In this document: positions 5,872 through 5,873 of the stretch, one piece after another
How positions within the stretch are numbered: position 1 is the stretch's first letter
How the letters are laid out: each line of letters begins with the position of its first letter
NCBI GenBank assembly: GCA_028679855.1
Contig: JAJRAP010000202.1
Coordinates: forward strand, 1-5,873
Length of the DNA stretch: 5,873 nt
Reading direction: 5' to 3'
Origin: Candidatus Methanoperedens sp.
Lineage (GTDB): Archaea; Halobacteriota; Methanosarcinia; Methanosarcinales; Methanoperedenaceae
Made by a program: the position numbers and the translations under genes
The notes under the pieces: generated by a model
What the model was told of the DNA's origin: nothing
Databases searched by the model: none
Seen by the model: the letters and a program-made list of their open reading frames with translations, nothing else

Positions 5872-5873
5872 TC

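Noticed and set aside
1..5873. CRISPR array, insertion sequence, attachment site or defence system
   Set aside because: No spaced direct repeats, transposase or integrase, or terminal inverted repeats were seen, and nearly all sequence is accounted for by housekeeping genes. The tRNA at the right edge could be an integration target, but nothing beyond it is visible.

Overview
The window looks like an ordinary housekeeping stretch of a euryarchaeal chromosome, most likely from a methanogen-related lineage such as Methanosarcinales or ANME-type relatives; that taxon guess comes from the overall flavour of the genes and is weak. The archaeal assignment itself is strong. It rests on a CDP-archaeol synthase (CarS), archaeal-type SecF and SecD in the order secF-secD, TATA-type promoter elements, a poly-T terminator without a hairpin, and a tRNA-Thr with a U discriminator and no encoded CCA. 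Base composition is moderate, with AT-rich intergenic DNA, and I see no mobile element, CRISPR array, rRNA or sign of recent transfer.

Layout. Positions 1-129 are an open frame entering from the left edge, possibly the end of an unrecognised gene. Next come two plus-strand genes with strong Shine-Dalgarno sites: a single-domain universal stress protein (147-593) and a four-CBS-domain protein (608-1468), both from families that bind adenine nucleotides. This unit ends at a T-rich terminator (1469-1488) that runs into the 3' end of the convergent minus-strand unit. That minus-strand operon, in transcription order, is a dCMP deaminase-family protein (3015-2563), carS (2557-2006) and pyrE (2006-1479), with a 5-nt gap and then a 1-nt overlap. 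Its theme is pyrimidine nucleotides and their use: dCMP to dUMP, orotate to OMP, and CTP consumption for archaeal phospholipid head-group activation.

A divergent promoter region (3016-3127) separates this operon from plus-strand secF (3128-4063) and secD (4060-5748). These overlap by 4 nt and encode the two subunits of the SecDF membrane complex that assists Sec-dependent protein export. A short promoter spacer leads to a complete tRNA-Thr(UGU) at 5798-5871, at the right edge.

I found no clearly undescribed system. The points most worth a second look are the symmetric divergent promoter with a probably near-leaderless dCMP deaminase transcript, the CTP-themed operon that includes carS, the stress-protein/CBS-protein pair with an unusual linker in the CBS protein, and the unidentified left-edge frame.
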